Assembly: GCF_007858535.1 (NCBI RefSeq)
Contig: NZ_CP040174.1
Location: forward strand, 2,294,001-2,358,000
DNA: 64,000 nucleotides
Reading direction: 5' to 3'
Source: Arthrobacter sp. UKPF54-2
GTDB taxonomy: Bacteria; Actinomycetota; Actinomycetes; Actinomycetales; Micrococcaceae
The notes under the pieces are model-generated. The model was not told where the DNA came from and made no database searches. It saw only the letters and a program-made list of their open reading frames with translations. The position numbers and the translations under genes were made by a program. Shown one piece after another: positions 18,395 to 28,700 of the stretch. The first letter of the stretch is position 1; each line of letters opens with the position of its first letter.

Positions 18395-21130
18395 GTGGCA
18401 TCACTTATCGAAAAACTTCTCCGTACGGGTGACAAAAAGACCCTGCGGCAACTGCGGAACTATGCCGATTCCATCAATGCCCTGGAAAGCTCCTTCCAGA
18501 CCTTCACCGACGCCGAGCTGCGTGAGGAAACGGACCGGCTGCGGGCCCGCCACGTCGACGGCGAAAAGCTGGACGACCTGCTGCCCGAGGCCTTCGCCGC
18601 GGTCCGCGAAGCCTCCTCGCGCACCCTCGGGATGCGCCACTTCGACGTCCAGCTGATGGGCGGCGCCGCCCTGCACCTGGGCAACATCGCCGAAATGAAG
18701 ACCGGTGAAGGCAAGACCCTCGTGGCCACCGCTCCGGCCTACCTCAATGCGCTCGCCGGCAAGGGCGTCCACGTCATCACCGTCAACGACTACCTCGCCG
18801 AATACCAGTCGGACCTGATGGGCCGCGTCTACCGGTTCCTGGGCCTGAGCAGCGGCTGCATCCTGTCCAACCAGGACCCGGCCGTGCGCCGCGAACAGTA
18901 CGCCTCGGACATCACCTACGGCACCAACAACGAATTCGGCTTCGACTACCTGCGCGACAACATGGCGTGGGACAAGTCGGAGCTGGTCCAGCGCGGCCAC
19001 CACTTCGCCATCGTCGACGAAGTCGACTCCATCCTCATCGATGAGGCCCGCACCCCGCTGATCATCTCCGGCCCGGCCCAGGGCGACACCAACCGCTGGT
19101 ACAGCGAATTCGCCAAGGTGGTGCTGCGCCTGCAGCCCGAAACCGACTACGAAGTCGACGAGAAGAAGCGCACCGTCGGCGTCCTCGAGGCCGGCATCGA
19201 AAAGGTCGAGGACTACCTCGGCATCCACAACCTCTACGAGTCCGCGAACACCCCGCTGATCGGCTTCCTGAACAACGCCATCAAGGCCAAGGAACTCTTC
19301 AAGCGCGACAAGGACTACGTCATCCTCGACGGCGAAGTGCTGATCGTGGACGAGCACACCGGCCGCATCCTCGCCGGCCGGCGCTACAACGAAGGCATGC
19401 ACCAGGCGATCGAAGCCAAAGAAGGCGTCGAGATCAAGGCCGAAAACCAGACCCTCGCCACCGTCACCCTGCAGAACTACTTCCGCATGTACGACAAGCT
19501 CGCGGGCATGACCGGCACCGCCGAAACCGAAGCCGCCGAGTTCATGAGCACCTACAAGCTCGGCGTCGTCGCGATCCCCACCAACCGCGACATGCAGCGC
19601 ATCGACCAGCCGGACCTCGTCTACAAGAACGAGACCGTGAAGTTCGACGCCGTGGTCAAGGACATCGCCGAGCGGCACGAAAAGGGCCAGCCGGTCCTGG
19701 TCGGCACCACCAGTGTGGAGAAGAGCGAATACCTCTCCCGGCTGCTGGCCAAGGAAGGCATCCGCCACGAGGTCCTGAACGCCAAGAACCACGCCCGTGA
19801 AGCCTCCATCGTGGCGCAGGCCGGCCGCAAGGGTGCCGTGACGGTCGCGACCAACATGGCCGGCCGCGGCACGGACATCATGCTCGGCGGCAACGCCGAG
19901 TTCACCGCCGTCGCCGAACTGGCCAAGCGGGGCCTGGACCCGGAGGAAAACTCCGAGGAATACGAGGCCGCCTGGCCCGCCGCGTTCGAGGCAGCCAAGC
20001 AGTCCGTCAAGGACGAGCACGAGGAAGTCCTGAACCTCGGCGGCCTGTACGTGCTCGGCACCGAACGGCACGAGTCCCGCCGCATCGACAACCAGCTCCG
20101 CGGCCGCTCCGGCCGCCAGGGCGACCCGGGCGAGTCCCGCTTCTACCTCTCGCTGACCGATGACCTGATGCGCCTCTTCAACTCCGGCGCGGCCGAGCGG
20201 CTCATGAACAGCTCCGTGCCGGACGACGTCGCACTCGAATCGAAGCTCGTCTCGCGGGCCATCGCCTCAGCCCAGGGCCAGGTGGAAGGACGCAACGCCG
20301 AACAGCGCAAGAACGTCCTGAAGTACGACGACGTCCTGAACCGCCAGCGCGAGGCCATCTACGGCGACCGGCGCCGCATCCTCGAAGGCGACGACCTGCA
20401 CGAAAAGGTGCAGTACTTCCTCGAGGACACCATCACCGCGTTCATCGACGAGGCCACCGCCGAAGGCACCGGCGACGACTGGGACTTCAACCTGCTGTGG
20501 TCCAACCTGAAGACCCTTTACCCGGTCAGCTTCACCCCCCGCGACGTGATCGACGAAGCCGGCGGCAAATCACGGATCACCGTCGAGTTCCTCAAGGAAG
20601 AAATCCTCTCCGACGCCCGCCTGGTGTACCAGGCCCGCGAGGAACTGATCGGCTCCGAGAGCATGCGCGAACTCGAACGGCGCGTGGTCCTCTCCGTGAT
20701 CGGCCGCAAGTGGCAGGAACACCTCTACGAGATGGACTACCTCAAGGAGGGCATCGGCCTGCGGGCGATGGCCCAGCGCGATCCCCTGGTGGAGTACCAG
20801 CGCGAAGGCTTCATCATGTTCCAGGCCATGATGGAGGCGATCCGCGAGGAAAGCGTCGGCTTCCTGTTCAACCTCGACGTCGAGGTGACCCCGGCGCAGG
20901 ACGTTGTGGTGGCCGACGCCGAGGGCCAGCACACCGAACACCGCGAACTGGAGATCCACGCGGCCGGACTGGAAGCGCCGGAGAAGCCGGCCCAGCTGCA
21001 GTACACGGCCCCCGGCGAGGACGGCGCGGCCCAGACCCGGGTCGAGGCGAAGTCCTCCGGACGCTCCGGAAACCCGGCGAAGGCTGCCCAGGAATCCCCG
21101 CGCCGCGCGAACAAGAAGAAGCGCCGCTAG
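18395..21130 (+). CDS. secA: Preprotein translocase ATPase SecA
   Basis: This 911-aa protein drives secretion through SecYEG. Walker A is MKTGEGKT (101-108), and [20 protein letters not shown] marks the DEAD-like Walker B. The PPXD, second nucleotide-binding domain ([22 protein letters not shown]), helical scaffold and wing domains follow ([19 protein letters not shown]). The tail after about residue 830 is low complexity and ends in basic NKKKRR; it lacks the C-terminal Cys-rich zinc motif found in many SecA proteins. GTG at 18395 follows GGGAGCA. The size and context match mycobacterial SecA1. A perfect 19-bp hairpin lies 23 bases after the stop. Confidence 0.97.
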   Translation: MASLIEKLLRTGDKKTLRQLRNYADSINALESSFQTFTDAELREETDRLRARHVDGEKLDDLLPEAFAAVREASSRTLGMRHFDVQLMGGAALHLGNIAEMKTGEGKTLVATAPAYLNALAGKGVHVITVNDYLAEYQSDLMGRVYRFLGLSSGCILSNQDPAVRREQYASDITYGTNNEFGFDYLRDNMAWDKSELVQRGHHFAIVDEVDSILIDEARTPLIISGPAQGDTNRWYSEFAKVVLRLQPETDYEVDEKKRTVGVLEAGIEKVEDYLGIHNLYESANTPLIGFLNNAIKAKELFKRDKDYVILDGEVLIVDEHTGRILAGRRYNEGMHQAIEAKEGVEIKAENQTLATVTLQNYFRMYDKLAGMTGTAETEAAEFMSTYKLGVVAIPTNRDMQRIDQPDLVYKNETVKFDAVVKDIAERHEKGQPVLVGTTSVEKSEYLSRLLAKEGIRHEVLNAKNHAREASIVAQAGRKGAVTVATNMAGRGTDIMLGGNAEFTAVAELAKRGLDPEENSEEYEAAWPAAFEAAKQSVKDEHEEVLNLGGLYVLGTERHESRRIDNQLRGRSGRQGDPGESRFYLSLTDDLMRLFNSGAAERLMNSSVPDDVALESKLVSRAIASAQGQVEGRNAEQRKNVLKYDDVLNRQREAIYGDRRRILEGDDLHEKVQYFLEDTITAFIDEATAEGTGDDWDFNLLWSNLKTLYPVSFTPRDVIDEAGGKSRITVEFLKEEILSDARLVYQAREELIGSESMRELERRVVLSVIGRKWQEHLYEMDYLKEGIGLRAMAQRDPLVEYQREGFIMFQAMMEAIREESVGFLFNLDVEVTPAQDVVVADAEGQHTEHRELEIHAAGLEAPEKPAQLQYTAPGEDGAAQTRVEAKSSGRSGNPAKAAQESPRRANKKKRR

Positions 21131-21153
21131 GACCTGGCGGGACGGACCGCACC

Positions 21154-21195
21154 AGACAGGCAGGGCCGGAACGGACGTTCCGGCCCTGCCTGTCT
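21154..21195 (+). terminator. Terminator hairpin after secA
   Basis: A perfect 19-bp inverted repeat (21154-21172 and 21177-21195) has the 4-nt loop GGAC. A pyrimidine-rich tract rather than a pure T-run follows. It sits between secA and the convergent Rv3235-like gene, so it may act in both directions. Confidence 0.8.
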
Positions 21196-21244
21196 CTGCG
21201 CCCTCCTCCTTTCCCGGTTTTCTCCCGATTCACCGCCGGGATGC

Positions 21245-21715
21245 TCAGCCGATCTCGAGTACGGTGACCCGCCACACCAGCCTGCTGCGCTCCAGCCGCA
21301 GTGCGACGGCACGGACGCGCAGCTCATCCGAGACCACGGCGCTGGCCTCGTAGACGTCCTCGGACACCCGGCAGGCACGGACCGAGCGAACGGCCGGATT
21401 CCGGTGCAGCCGGCCCGCCGTCGGGGACGTGCCCGAGGCCACCCTGCGGGTCAGTGCCGCCCGGTGCTGCAGCGCGGCCAGGCAGCGCTCGTCAAGCCGG
21501 CGGGCCAGCTGGTGGGCCGGCCGGGTGCCGGCGAGGACTTCGATGGCCGCCTGCACGGTGGAGCGGGAAATGGCACACACCTCGCGGTGTTGGTCCACCG
21601 GCCGCAGCACCGGCGCCGGGCCGTGCGGCGCGGGACGGAGGGGAACGGTGCGGTGGTCGGGCGCCGGAGGGCGGGCGACGGCGGTGCTTGCGCGGAGGCC
21701 GGTCATGGGACTCAT
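21245..21715 (-). CDS. Rv3235 family protein
   Basis: This 156-aa protein has a disordered Pro-rich N-terminus (about 1-45) and a compact C-terminal domain typical of the small actinobacterial Rv3235 family: helices around STVQAAIEVLAGTRPAHQLARRL, then RAALTRRV, SVRACRVSEDVYEASAVV, RVRAVALRLE and a final WRVTVLEIG strand. No catalytic residues are recognisable. It is always found near secA in related genomes, as here, but its function is not known. It lies 46 bases downstream of the LysM gene on the same strand and is probably co-transcribed with it. Confidence 0.8.
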   Translation of the reverse strand: MSPMTGLRASTAVARPPAPDHRTVPLRPAPHGPAPVLRPVDQHREVCAISRSTVQAAIEVLAGTRPAHQLARRLDERCLAALQHRAALTRRVASGTSPTAGRLHRNPAVRSVRACRVSEDVYEASAVVSDELRVRAVALRLERSRLVWRVTVLEIG

Positions 21716-21761
21716 GTCTGTTCCTTTGCTGTCGTGGGGTTGGCGTGCTGATGGTGCTGGT

Positions 21762-22574
21762 TCATAGATCGAGGGGCATCCTGAGGACCTTCCCCGGAAG
21801 CAACAGGGCGGGGTCGCCGCCGATCACGCCGCGGTTGGCCTGGTAGAGCCGCGGCCATGCCAGGGCGATGTCGACGTCGGAGGCCAGCGGTCCCAGCTCC
21901 GCAGCGCAGATGCTCCACAGTGAGTCCCCGGCCAGGACCGTCACCTCCGCCGCGCCCGCCGCGGGCGCCGGTGCCTGCTCCTGCACCGGTCCCGGGGCAG
22001 GTTCCGCGGCCCGCAGGTGCCGGGCCGCGAGCGTGCGCGGATCCACCGGCGCGGGGGACGGCGTCCAGTGCGGATCTGGCCCCGGCGTCCGGTGGCCGGG
22101 GGAGGGTGCGCCGGGATCCGGTGCCGTTGCACCGGTGGGGACCCAGGCGGCGGCCGCGGCGGGAGGGAAATCCGCGCCCGGGTTGGTTTCAGCGGCGTGG
22201 ACGAGCGGTGCTGCTACGAGCTGCAGCCCAAGAACGGCCAGCGCCAGCCGGCGCATAAAGGCGGGGCTGAACTTCCCCGCCGCTGCGGCTGCCCGGCGGC
22301 TGCCGCAGCGGTCCAGCAGCGCCGCCGCGACGGCGATGAGGAAGGACAGCAGCCACCACATCACTACGATCAATCCGATGGTGTTGGCGGCGGCGCCGAT
22401 GTGGTCCTCGAAGGAGAGGGACTGGCGCCTGGCCGCCGAGACGCTCAGGCGCTGCGCGAGCCCGGCACCCGTGCCGGCCAGAAAAACTCCCAGCAGCAGG
22501 ATTACGGCTGCCATCGCCGCGTCGGCGCCCAGCCCGCGCCGGCCGCGGAGGCCGGAAAACTCCCTGTTTGCCAC
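21762..22574 (-). CDS. LysM domain membrane protein
   Basis: This 270-aa protein has membrane helices near residues 20-42 and 68-92, a third hydrophobic stretch near 110-130, a Pro/Ala-rich linker, and a C-terminal LysM-like domain (VTVLAGDSLWSICAAEL, then VDIALAWPRLYQANRGVIG, ending LLPGKVLRMPLDL). LysM binds peptidoglycan, so the C-terminus probably lies outside and tethers the cell membrane to the wall. The start is GTG at 22574 with AGGAGG 5 bases upstream; a longer frame to 22631 lacks this site. It precedes the Rv3235-family gene. Confidence 0.82.
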   Translation of the reverse strand: MANREFSGLRGRRGLGADAAMAAVILLLGVFLAGTGAGLAQRLSVSAARRQSLSFEDHIGAAANTIGLIVVMWWLLSFLIAVAAALLDRCGSRRAAAAAGKFSPAFMRRLALAVLGLQLVAAPLVHAAETNPGADFPPAAAAAWVPTGATAPDPGAPSPGHRTPGPDPHWTPSPAPVDPRTLAARHLRAAEPAPGPVQEQAPAPAAGAAEVTVLAGDSLWSICAAELGPLASDVDIALAWPRLYQANRGVIGGDPALLLPGKVLRMPLDL

Positions 22575-22628
22575 AATCGCCTCCTTTGCGGGCCGTGCCC
22601 GCCGGATCGGAAAATAACGCCTCAATAG

Positions 22629-22677
22629 CATTTTGATGCCGTTTGATATTCTTTGTACCGCTTAGACACATTTTGAT
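22629..22677. repeat. CATTTTGAT direct repeats in an AT-rich divergent intergenic region
   Basis: CATTTTGAT occurs at 22629-22637 and 22669-22677, 40 bases (about four helical turns) apart, with a further TTTGAT at 22642-22647. They lie between the divergent LysM gene (start 22574) and the gene at 22757. The spacing suits a regulator binding one face of the DNA, but no factor is identified. Confidence 0.35.
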
Positions 22678-22721
22678 CTCTTGGAATGCGGTTTGTCTAG
22701 GGGTGCCGGTGAAGCTGTGGA

Positions 22722-22756
22722 TTGACCGGTACAGAGGGTCCGCCTACGCTGACGCC
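22722..22756 (+). promoter_or_regulatory. TTGACC-N17-TACGCT promoter, leaderless
   Basis: TTGACC at 22722-22727, a 17-bp spacer and TACGCT at 22745-22750 form a good housekeeping promoter. The ATG at 22757 begins 6 bases after the -10, and no ribosome-binding site is present, so the mRNA is probably leaderless. Confidence 0.65.
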
Positions 22757-23335
22757 ATGCGTTGGGACGCCCTGTTTTCAGACCTGGAGGCGCAGCTTGC
22801 CGCGGGCGAGCGTGTGGACCTGGACGTGGAGATTGACGAGCGGGCGCGGGTGGACGCGGCCGCCGTCGAGCTGGCGGACCGGTTGCGCGGTTCGGTGGGG
22901 CTCCGGATCGGCGTCCACCTGGGTTCCGGAACGGTGTACGAAGGGATCCTGAGCCACGCCGGCGGCCAATGGCTGGTCCTCGACGAGGAACGGCACCAGG
23001 TCCTGATTCCGCACTCCGCCGCCGTGCGGTATGCGGGGCTCGCCAGGCTGGCCGTCGGCGCGGGGCCGGCGGTCCGGCAGCGGCTGGGGCTGGCCAGTGC
23101 CCTCCGCGGACTGGCCCGCGACCGCGCCAGCCTCACGGTGCTGGTGTCGCGGGGGACGGCAGGGGAGTCCGCGCTGCACGGAGTGATCGACAGGGTGGGA
23201 CGCGATTTTCTAGACCTGGCCATCACCGGCCCCGGCGAGGAACGCCGACCGGCCAACGTCAGCGGCGTGGCCACCATCCCCTTTGCCGCCCTGGCCGGGC
23301 TGCGATCCGCCCGCGTCGCGGGCCAGCCGGGCTAG
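22757..23335 (+). CDS. Conserved actinobacterial hypothetical protein
   Basis: This 192-aa protein has no signal peptide or membrane helix. It opens MRWDALFSDLEAQLAAGERV, then has two beta-rich halves of similar layout (VGLRIGVHLGSGTVYEGILSH near 60-80 and LTVLVSRGTAGESALHGVI near 125-145), which suggests a duplicated barrel fold. Proteins of this kind are common in Arthrobacter relatives, but I recognise no function. The ATG at 22757 is chosen over an upstream in-frame start (22643) because it begins 6 bases after a good -10 element and because the upstream residues overlap the promoter. Confidence 0.7.
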   Translation: MRWDALFSDLEAQLAAGERVDLDVEIDERARVDAAAVELADRLRGSVGLRIGVHLGSGTVYEGILSHAGGQWLVLDEERHQVLIPHSAAVRYAGLARLAVGAGPAVRQRLGLASALRGLARDRASLTVLVSRGTAGESALHGVIDRVGRDFLDLAITGPGEERRPANVSGVATIPFAALAGLRSARVAGQPG

Positions 23336-23356
23336 CGCACACGGCCGGGAGGCGCC

Positions 23357-23572
23357 TCAGCTGCCCTTGGTCTTGGCTTCCTCGATCATCCGGCTCGCCT
23401 CGGCGTAGCGCTCCTGGATGTACTGCTCGAGCATGGTCTCCTCCACGCGCCACTGGCCGCGGCCGCCCACCTGAATGGCCTTCAGCTGGCCGCTGCGGAC
23501 CAGGGCATAGGCCGCCGGTGAGTTGATCTGGAGCTGCTCGGCAACATCCGCGAGGGTCAAAAATCGGGGCAT
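23357..23572 (-). CDS. Small helix-turn-helix DNA-binding protein, BldC/excisionase-like
   Basis: This 71-aa protein is an almost pure MerR-like winged helix: MPRFLTLADVAEQLQI gives the helix-turn-helix, AYALVRSGQLKAIQVGGRGQ the wing, and WRVEETMLEQYIQERYAEA the C-terminal helix. This is the BldC type of actinobacterial developmental regulators (BldC is of similar size). The start is the ATG at 23572 because family members begin at this methionine; a longer frame to 23617 would cover the DnaA-box-like site. It is convergent with the upstream hypothetical gene and divergent from the SAF-domain gene. Confidence 0.85.
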   Translation of the reverse strand: MPRFLTLADVAEQLQINSPAAYALVRSGQLKAIQVGGRGQWRVEETMLEQYIQERYAEASRMIEEAKTKGS

Positions 23573-23609
23573 GGCACCATTTTGCCACCCGTGGGGCTGT
23601 TTGGGCCCG

Positions 23610-23618
23610 TTATCCACA
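23610..23618 (+). promoter_or_regulatory. Single DnaA-box-like site TTATCCACA
   Basis: TTATCCACA at 23610-23618 is an exact match to the bacterial DnaA box, in the short divergent region between the BldC-like gene and the SAF-domain gene. A single box outside oriC may titrate DnaA or regulate a gene, or may be chance. Confidence 0.4.
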
Positions 23619-23727
23619 GTTTGTTGCCGTTTACCTCGGAATCTTCCCGACGGGGCCCCAATTCGTGAGAATAAGGGTGTCCGGCGCCCGCAGCCCGGGC
23701 TGCGACTACGGGGGAAGCAGGACGCGC

Positions 23728-24369
23728 ATGAGTGGGACCACGGTGGCCGGCGGTGCCCGGCTGAAAAAGCCTTCCTGGAAGGATCCCCGCCTTCTGGTCG
23801 GCATCCTGCTGGTGCTGGCTTCCGTCGCTGGCGTCGTCTCGCTGGTCGCCGCGGCGGACCAGACTACGGAGGCCTATGCGGCCAGCGCCCCGATTGCGGT
23901 CGGAGAGAAACTCACCGCCGACAAGCTGCACCTGGTCAAGGTCCGCCTAGGCGACGTCGAGCAGCATTACCTCACCCCGGAGTCCGGCGTGGGCGACGGT
24001 CTGGTCGCCGTCCAGCGCATCGGCAAGGACCAACTCCTCCCGCGCGAAAGCCTGGGCCGGCTGGACGGCCTGGACCGCAAGCCGGTCGCCGTCACGATCG
24101 AGGATGCCCTGCCCCCGCAGGCGGTGGCAGGCTCGCGGGTGGATGTCTGGGTGGCGCTGCCGGACGCGCGCAACGGATTCACTGAGCCCACCCTCCTGCT
24201 CCCGGGCGCCGAGATTGCCCAGCTCACCCCCGGCAGCACGGCGCTGGGGGCACAGCGCTCCACCGTGGTGATGGTCCTCGTCCCGGACGCCCTGATGCCG
24301 AAACTGCTGGGGGCCCAGGCCAACAAGGCGAAGATCTCCGTGGTTTGGAACCCGGGCGGGGCACCCTGA
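23728..24369 (+). CDS. SAF domain membrane protein (CpaB/RcpC-like)
   Basis: This 213-aa protein has a single N-terminal membrane anchor (about residues 21-43), then an SAF domain (about 50-110: AYAASAPIAVGEKLTADKLHLV, then VQRIGKDQLLPRESL) and a beta-rich C-terminal part resembling the CpaB/RcpC pilus-assembly fold (GSRVDVWVALP, VVMVLVPDALMPKLL). No other pilus gene is nearby except the following ParA/CpaE-like gene, with which it overlaps as TGATG. The start is the ATG at 23728 with GGGGAAG upstream; a longer GTG at 23665 is possible. The two genes may form a tad-derived pair with a non-pilus role. Confidence 0.75.
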   Translation: MSGTTVAGGARLKKPSWKDPRLLVGILLVLASVAGVVSLVAAADQTTEAYAASAPIAVGEKLTADKLHLVKVRLGDVEQHYLTPESGVGDGLVAVQRIGKDQLLPRESLGRLDGLDRKPVAVTIEDALPPQAVAGSRVDVWVALPDARNGFTEPTLLLPGAEIAQLTPGSTALGAQRSTVVMVLVPDALMPKLLGAQANKAKISVVWNPGGAP

Positions 24370-25724
24370 TGGGCATTCCGGTGGTCACCGTCGGCCGGAC
24401 CCGCGAGGACCTGGTCGGCGGGCTGGAGAGATTGCACGGGCCGGTGTCGGTCGTCCGGCGCTGCGCTGAACTCGCCGAGCTGCTGGCAGCGTGCCAGACG
24501 GGGCTGGCGCGGGCCGCCGTCGTCGCGGACGGCAGCGCGGAGCTGACCGCCTCCCTGGTGGACCGCCTCTCCGCCGTGGGGGTCGCCGTGGTGGCCCTGA
24601 CCGACAGCCCGGACGAGGCGGCGAGGCTGCGGGGGATCGGGGTCACGGTGGCGGCCCCCGCGGTGGAGGCGGACGCACTCGCCGCCCTGATCGCCGGGGC
24701 CGTCGAGGGGCTGTCGACGCCGGGGCCCGGCGCGGCCGGGAGTGCCTACGCGGACCACACTGCGGCGCTCCGCCGGTCCGACGGCGGCCGGAGCGGCAGG
24801 CAGGACCGCCCGCACGACGGCGAGCAGGATCGCCCGCGGGATCCGGCCCGCGACGGAACGCCGGGCGCAGGCCGGATCATCGCCGTCTGGGGCCCTGCCG
24901 GCGCGCCCGGCCGGACCCTGGTGGCCGCCAATATCGCCGGGGAACTGGCCGCGGAGGGCAAGTCGGTGCTGCTGGTCGACGCCGACAGCTACGGCGCCAG
25001 CGTGGCCGCGGTGCTGGGGTTGCTGGACGAGGCGGCCGGACTCGCGCAGGCCTGCCGGCTGGCGGACCAGGGGTTGCTGGACGAAGCAGCGCTGCTGCGG
25101 ATCGCCGCCCCGGTGGCCACCCGCGCCGGTTCGTTCTGGGTCCTCACCGGCATCACCCGCGCCGACCGCTGGACCGAGCTCCGCCCCGCGGCCCTCTCGC
25201 TGGTCTACCAGCGCGCCCGGGAGGTGGCCGAGGTGACGGTCATCGACACCGGCTTTTGCCTCGAGGCGGACGAGGAGCTCAGCTTCGACTCGATGGCACC
25301 GCGCCGGAACGCCGCCACCCTGCGGAGCCTGGAACTGGCCGACACCGTTTATGCGATCGGCGCCGCAGACCCGGTCGGGGTGCCGCGGCTGGTCAGGGCC
25401 CTGGCCGAGCTCGAGTCCGCGGTCCCGCAGGCATTGCCCCGCGTCGTGCTGAACAAGGTGCGGGCCTCCGCCGTCGGACGCCTGCCGGAGCGCCAGCTCC
25501 GCGATGCCTGGTCACGCTACGGCCCGTCCACGCCGCTGGAAGCGTTCCTGCCAGCGGATCCGGCGGCCTGCGACGCCGCCCTCCTGGCCGGTTCGCTGCT
25601 GCTCGAGTGTGCCCCCGACTCGGCCCTCCGCAGGGCCATCGCCTCGCTCGTTTGTGCACCCGTCCAGCGAAATCGCAAATCCTCTGTTCTTTCTTCCACA
25701 GCAAAGCGGCGGGCAACAGACTAG
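24369..25724 (+). CDS. ParA/MinD-like ATPase of CpaE/TadZ type with atypical Walker A
   Basis: This 451-aa protein has an N-terminal receiver-like region without clear phospho-acceptor (about 1-115), a disordered Arg/Asp-rich linker (about 120-165), and a ParA/MinD-fold domain. The P-loop reads WGPAGAPGRTLVAANIA, where the canonical Lys of GKT is replaced by Arg and the deviant KGG is absent. The Walker A' / B region LLVDADSYGASVAAVLGLLD is intact. The closest known annotation is the M. tuberculosis ParA-related Rv3213c, in a comparable position. It is translationally coupled to the SAF gene (TGATG). It may localise a membrane complex; ATP hydrolysis could be weak given the Arg substitution. 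Confidence 0.78.
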   Translation: MGIPVVTVGRTREDLVGGLERLHGPVSVVRRCAELAELLAACQTGLARAAVVADGSAELTASLVDRLSAVGVAVVALTDSPDEAARLRGIGVTVAAPAVEADALAALIAGAVEGLSTPGPGAAGSAYADHTAALRRSDGGRSGRQDRPHDGEQDRPRDPARDGTPGAGRIIAVWGPAGAPGRTLVAANIAGELAAEGKSVLLVDADSYGASVAAVLGLLDEAAGLAQACRLADQGLLDEAALLRIAAPVATRAGSFWVLTGITRADRWTELRPAALSLVYQRAREVAEVTVIDTGFCLEADEELSFDSMAPRRNAATLRSLELADTVYAIGAADPVGVPRLVRALAELESAVPQALPRVVLNKVRASAVGRLPERQLRDAWSRYGPSTPLEAFLPADPAACDAALLAGSLLLECAPDSALRRAIASLVCAPVQRNRKSSVLSSTAKRRATD

Positions 25725-25782
25725 GCTCGCCATGAGGGCCGCAAGGGTGCGGCCAAGAACTTTTTGATGGAGGCGTTTGTCG

Positions 25783-28700
25783 ATGTCGTCTGGGTCCAGC
25801 GTGGAGGATCAGCCCGTTTCGATCGGTGCAGGTGTTGGGTACTTCGCGGACTACTACGAACATCTCGCCGAGGAGGACGCCCGCGCCTACGGGGAGGACG
25901 TCCTGACCGCGCGGTCGCAGGCGCACCTGGCGACGGCCGCCACCCGGCAGCCCGGCGTGGCGAACATTGCGATCGCCGACGAGGCAGAGTCCAGCGTCGT
26001 CTACATCGTCACCGACGACATGCCGTTCCTGGTGGACTCCGTCAACGCCGAACTCGTCCGGCAGAAGTCCCCGATCCACCTCGTGATCCACCCCTTGTTT
26101 GTCGTCACCCGCAACCGCGCCAGCGGCGCCCTGGTCAAGGTCGCACGAGTCCCCTCGCACCTGGGCATCTCCAGCGGCGACACGGCCGCGATGCCGAACC
26201 TCTCGCACCTGATCGCCGAGGGCGACAACGCCTCGCACATGGAATCGTGGATCGCGGTCGAAATCGACCGGGTGGACGACGCCAAGCGCCAGCAGCTCAT
26301 CGAGGGCCTCACCCGGGTGCTCGGCGACGTCCGCGCCGCCGTCGAGGACTGGCCGAAGATGCGCCACAAGGCCCACGAGATTTCCGATGATCTCGACCAC
26401 GTGGCCAACGCCGCCCCGATCGCGGAAATCCGCCAGGCGCAGGAACTGCTCCGCTGGCTGGACGACGGAAACTTCACGTTCCTCGGCTACCGCGAATACG
26501 ACCTGAAGAACGAATCCGGCGAGGACGTGCTGGAACTCCGGGAAGACAGCGGCCTCGGCCTGCTGCGCGACAGCGGCGACGCCCGCCACCAGATCCAGCA
26601 CCTGACCGAGACGGGCCGCAAGAAGGCGCGCGAGAAGAGCGCCCTGGTGATCACCAAGGCCAACTCCCGCTCCACCGTGCACCGCTCGGCCTACCTGGAT
26701 TACATCGGCGTCAAGAGCTTCGATGCCGCCGGCAACGTCAACGGCGAACGGCGGTTCATCGGACTGTTCGCCACGACGGCCTACGCGGCCTCGGTCCGGG
26801 AGATCCCGGTGGTGCGCGAGAAGGTCGACGCCGTGCTGCGCGACGCCGGTTTCCCGCCGGACTCGCACTCGGGCAAGGACCTGCTGGGTATCCTCGAAAC
26901 CTACCCGCGCGACGAGCTGTTCCAGATCGAGATCCCCGATCTGGCCGCCATTGCCACCGGCATCCAGCGGCTGCAGGAACGCCGCCGGACCCGGCTGTTC
27001 CTTCGCCCGGACATTTACGGCCGCTTTATGTCCGCCCTCGTCTACCTGCCCCGTGACCGCTACACCACCAACGTACGGCTGCGGATCGAGCAGGAACTGC
27101 GGGAGACCTTTGACGCCGTCTCGATCGACTACGAGGCGCGGATGACGGAATCCGCCCTCGCCCGGCTCTTCTTCCGGATCAGGCTGCCCAAGGACGCCGA
27201 CGTCAGCAACGTCAACAGCGAGGAACTGGAGAAGCGCCTGGTCCGGGCCGCCCGCTCCTGGAGCGAAGGCATCGCCGAGGTGCTCCGCGCGCGTGCCGGC
27301 GCTGACGGCGAGAACGGCGCCAAGGAACTCGCGGCCGAGTGGGCCGAGGCCTTCCCGGCCAGCTACCGGGTGGACTACGAAGTCGAGGACGCCCTTGAGG
27401 ACATCGCCCGCTTTGAGAAGTACGGTGCCGCCGCCGAGCGCGCCGGCGGGACCAGCGAGGAACGGCCCGGTGTGCACGTCTACCTGCCCGACGGCGCCGG
27501 CGCCACCCTCGAGGAGGACGCCCGCGTCAAGCTGTACATGCTCGAGCCCAAGAGCCTGAGCCAGATCCTGCCGTACTTCCACAACCTGGGCCTCGAGGTC
27601 CTGGACGAACGCCCGTTCGAGATCGAGACGGCCGGCCACCGCGACTTCTTCCTCTACGACCTTGGCCTGAAGTACCCCGCCGGCGTGGACCCGCTGGGCA
27701 CCGGCGCCCTGCTCGGCGAATCCTTCGGCGCAGCCGTCTCCGGCGCGGTGGAATCGGACAGCTTCGACCGGCTGGTGCTGCGTGAAGGCATGGCCTGGCG
27801 CCAGGTGGTGGTGCTGCGCGCCTACGCCAAGTACATGCGCCAGATGGGCAACACCAACTCCTTCGAATTCATGGCGGACACCCTGCTGGCCAATCCGGAT
27901 GTGACCCGCGGGCTGACCGCCCTCTTCGCTGCCCGCTTCGACCCCGCACTGCCGGCCGGCGAACGCGAGGACCGCCAGAACAGCGTCCGCGCCAGCCTGG
28001 ACACCGCCATCGAGCAGGTCGCCACGCTTGACGCCGACCGGGTGCTGCGCACCTTCAAGAACCTCATCCAGGCCACGCTCCGGACCAACTTTTACCAGAA
28101 CAAGACGCACGTCAGCTTCAAGCTGGACCCCTCCGGCATTGACGGCCTGCCCTTCCCGCGGCCGATGTTCGAGATCTGGGTCTACTCGCCCCGGGTCGAG
28201 GGCGTGCACCTGCGCTTCGGTAAGGTGGCCCGCGGCGGCCTGCGCTGGTCCGACCGGCGCGAGGACTTCCGCACCGAAATCCTCGGCCTGGTCAAGGCGC
28301 AGACGGTCAAGAACGCCGTGATCGTGCCCACCGGCGCCAAGGGCGGCTTCTACGCCAAACAGCTCCCGGACCCCGCGGCGGACCGCGGCGCCTGGATGGC
28401 CGAGGGCGTGGAGAGCTACAAGACGTTCATCCGCGGCCTGCTGGACATCACCGACAACCTCGTCACCACCCCGGAGGGCGAGACCCTGGTGCCGCCCGCC
28501 GACGTCGTCCGGCACGACGACGACGATTCCTACCTCGTCGTCGCGGCAGACAAGGGGACGGCCTCGTTCTCCGACATCGCCAACGGCCTCGCCGCCGAAT
28601 ACGGCTTCTGGCTCGGGGATGCGTTCGCCTCCGGCGGCTCCGTGGGCTATGACCACAAGGCCATGGGCATCACCGCCCGCGGCGCGTGGGAATCGGTCAA

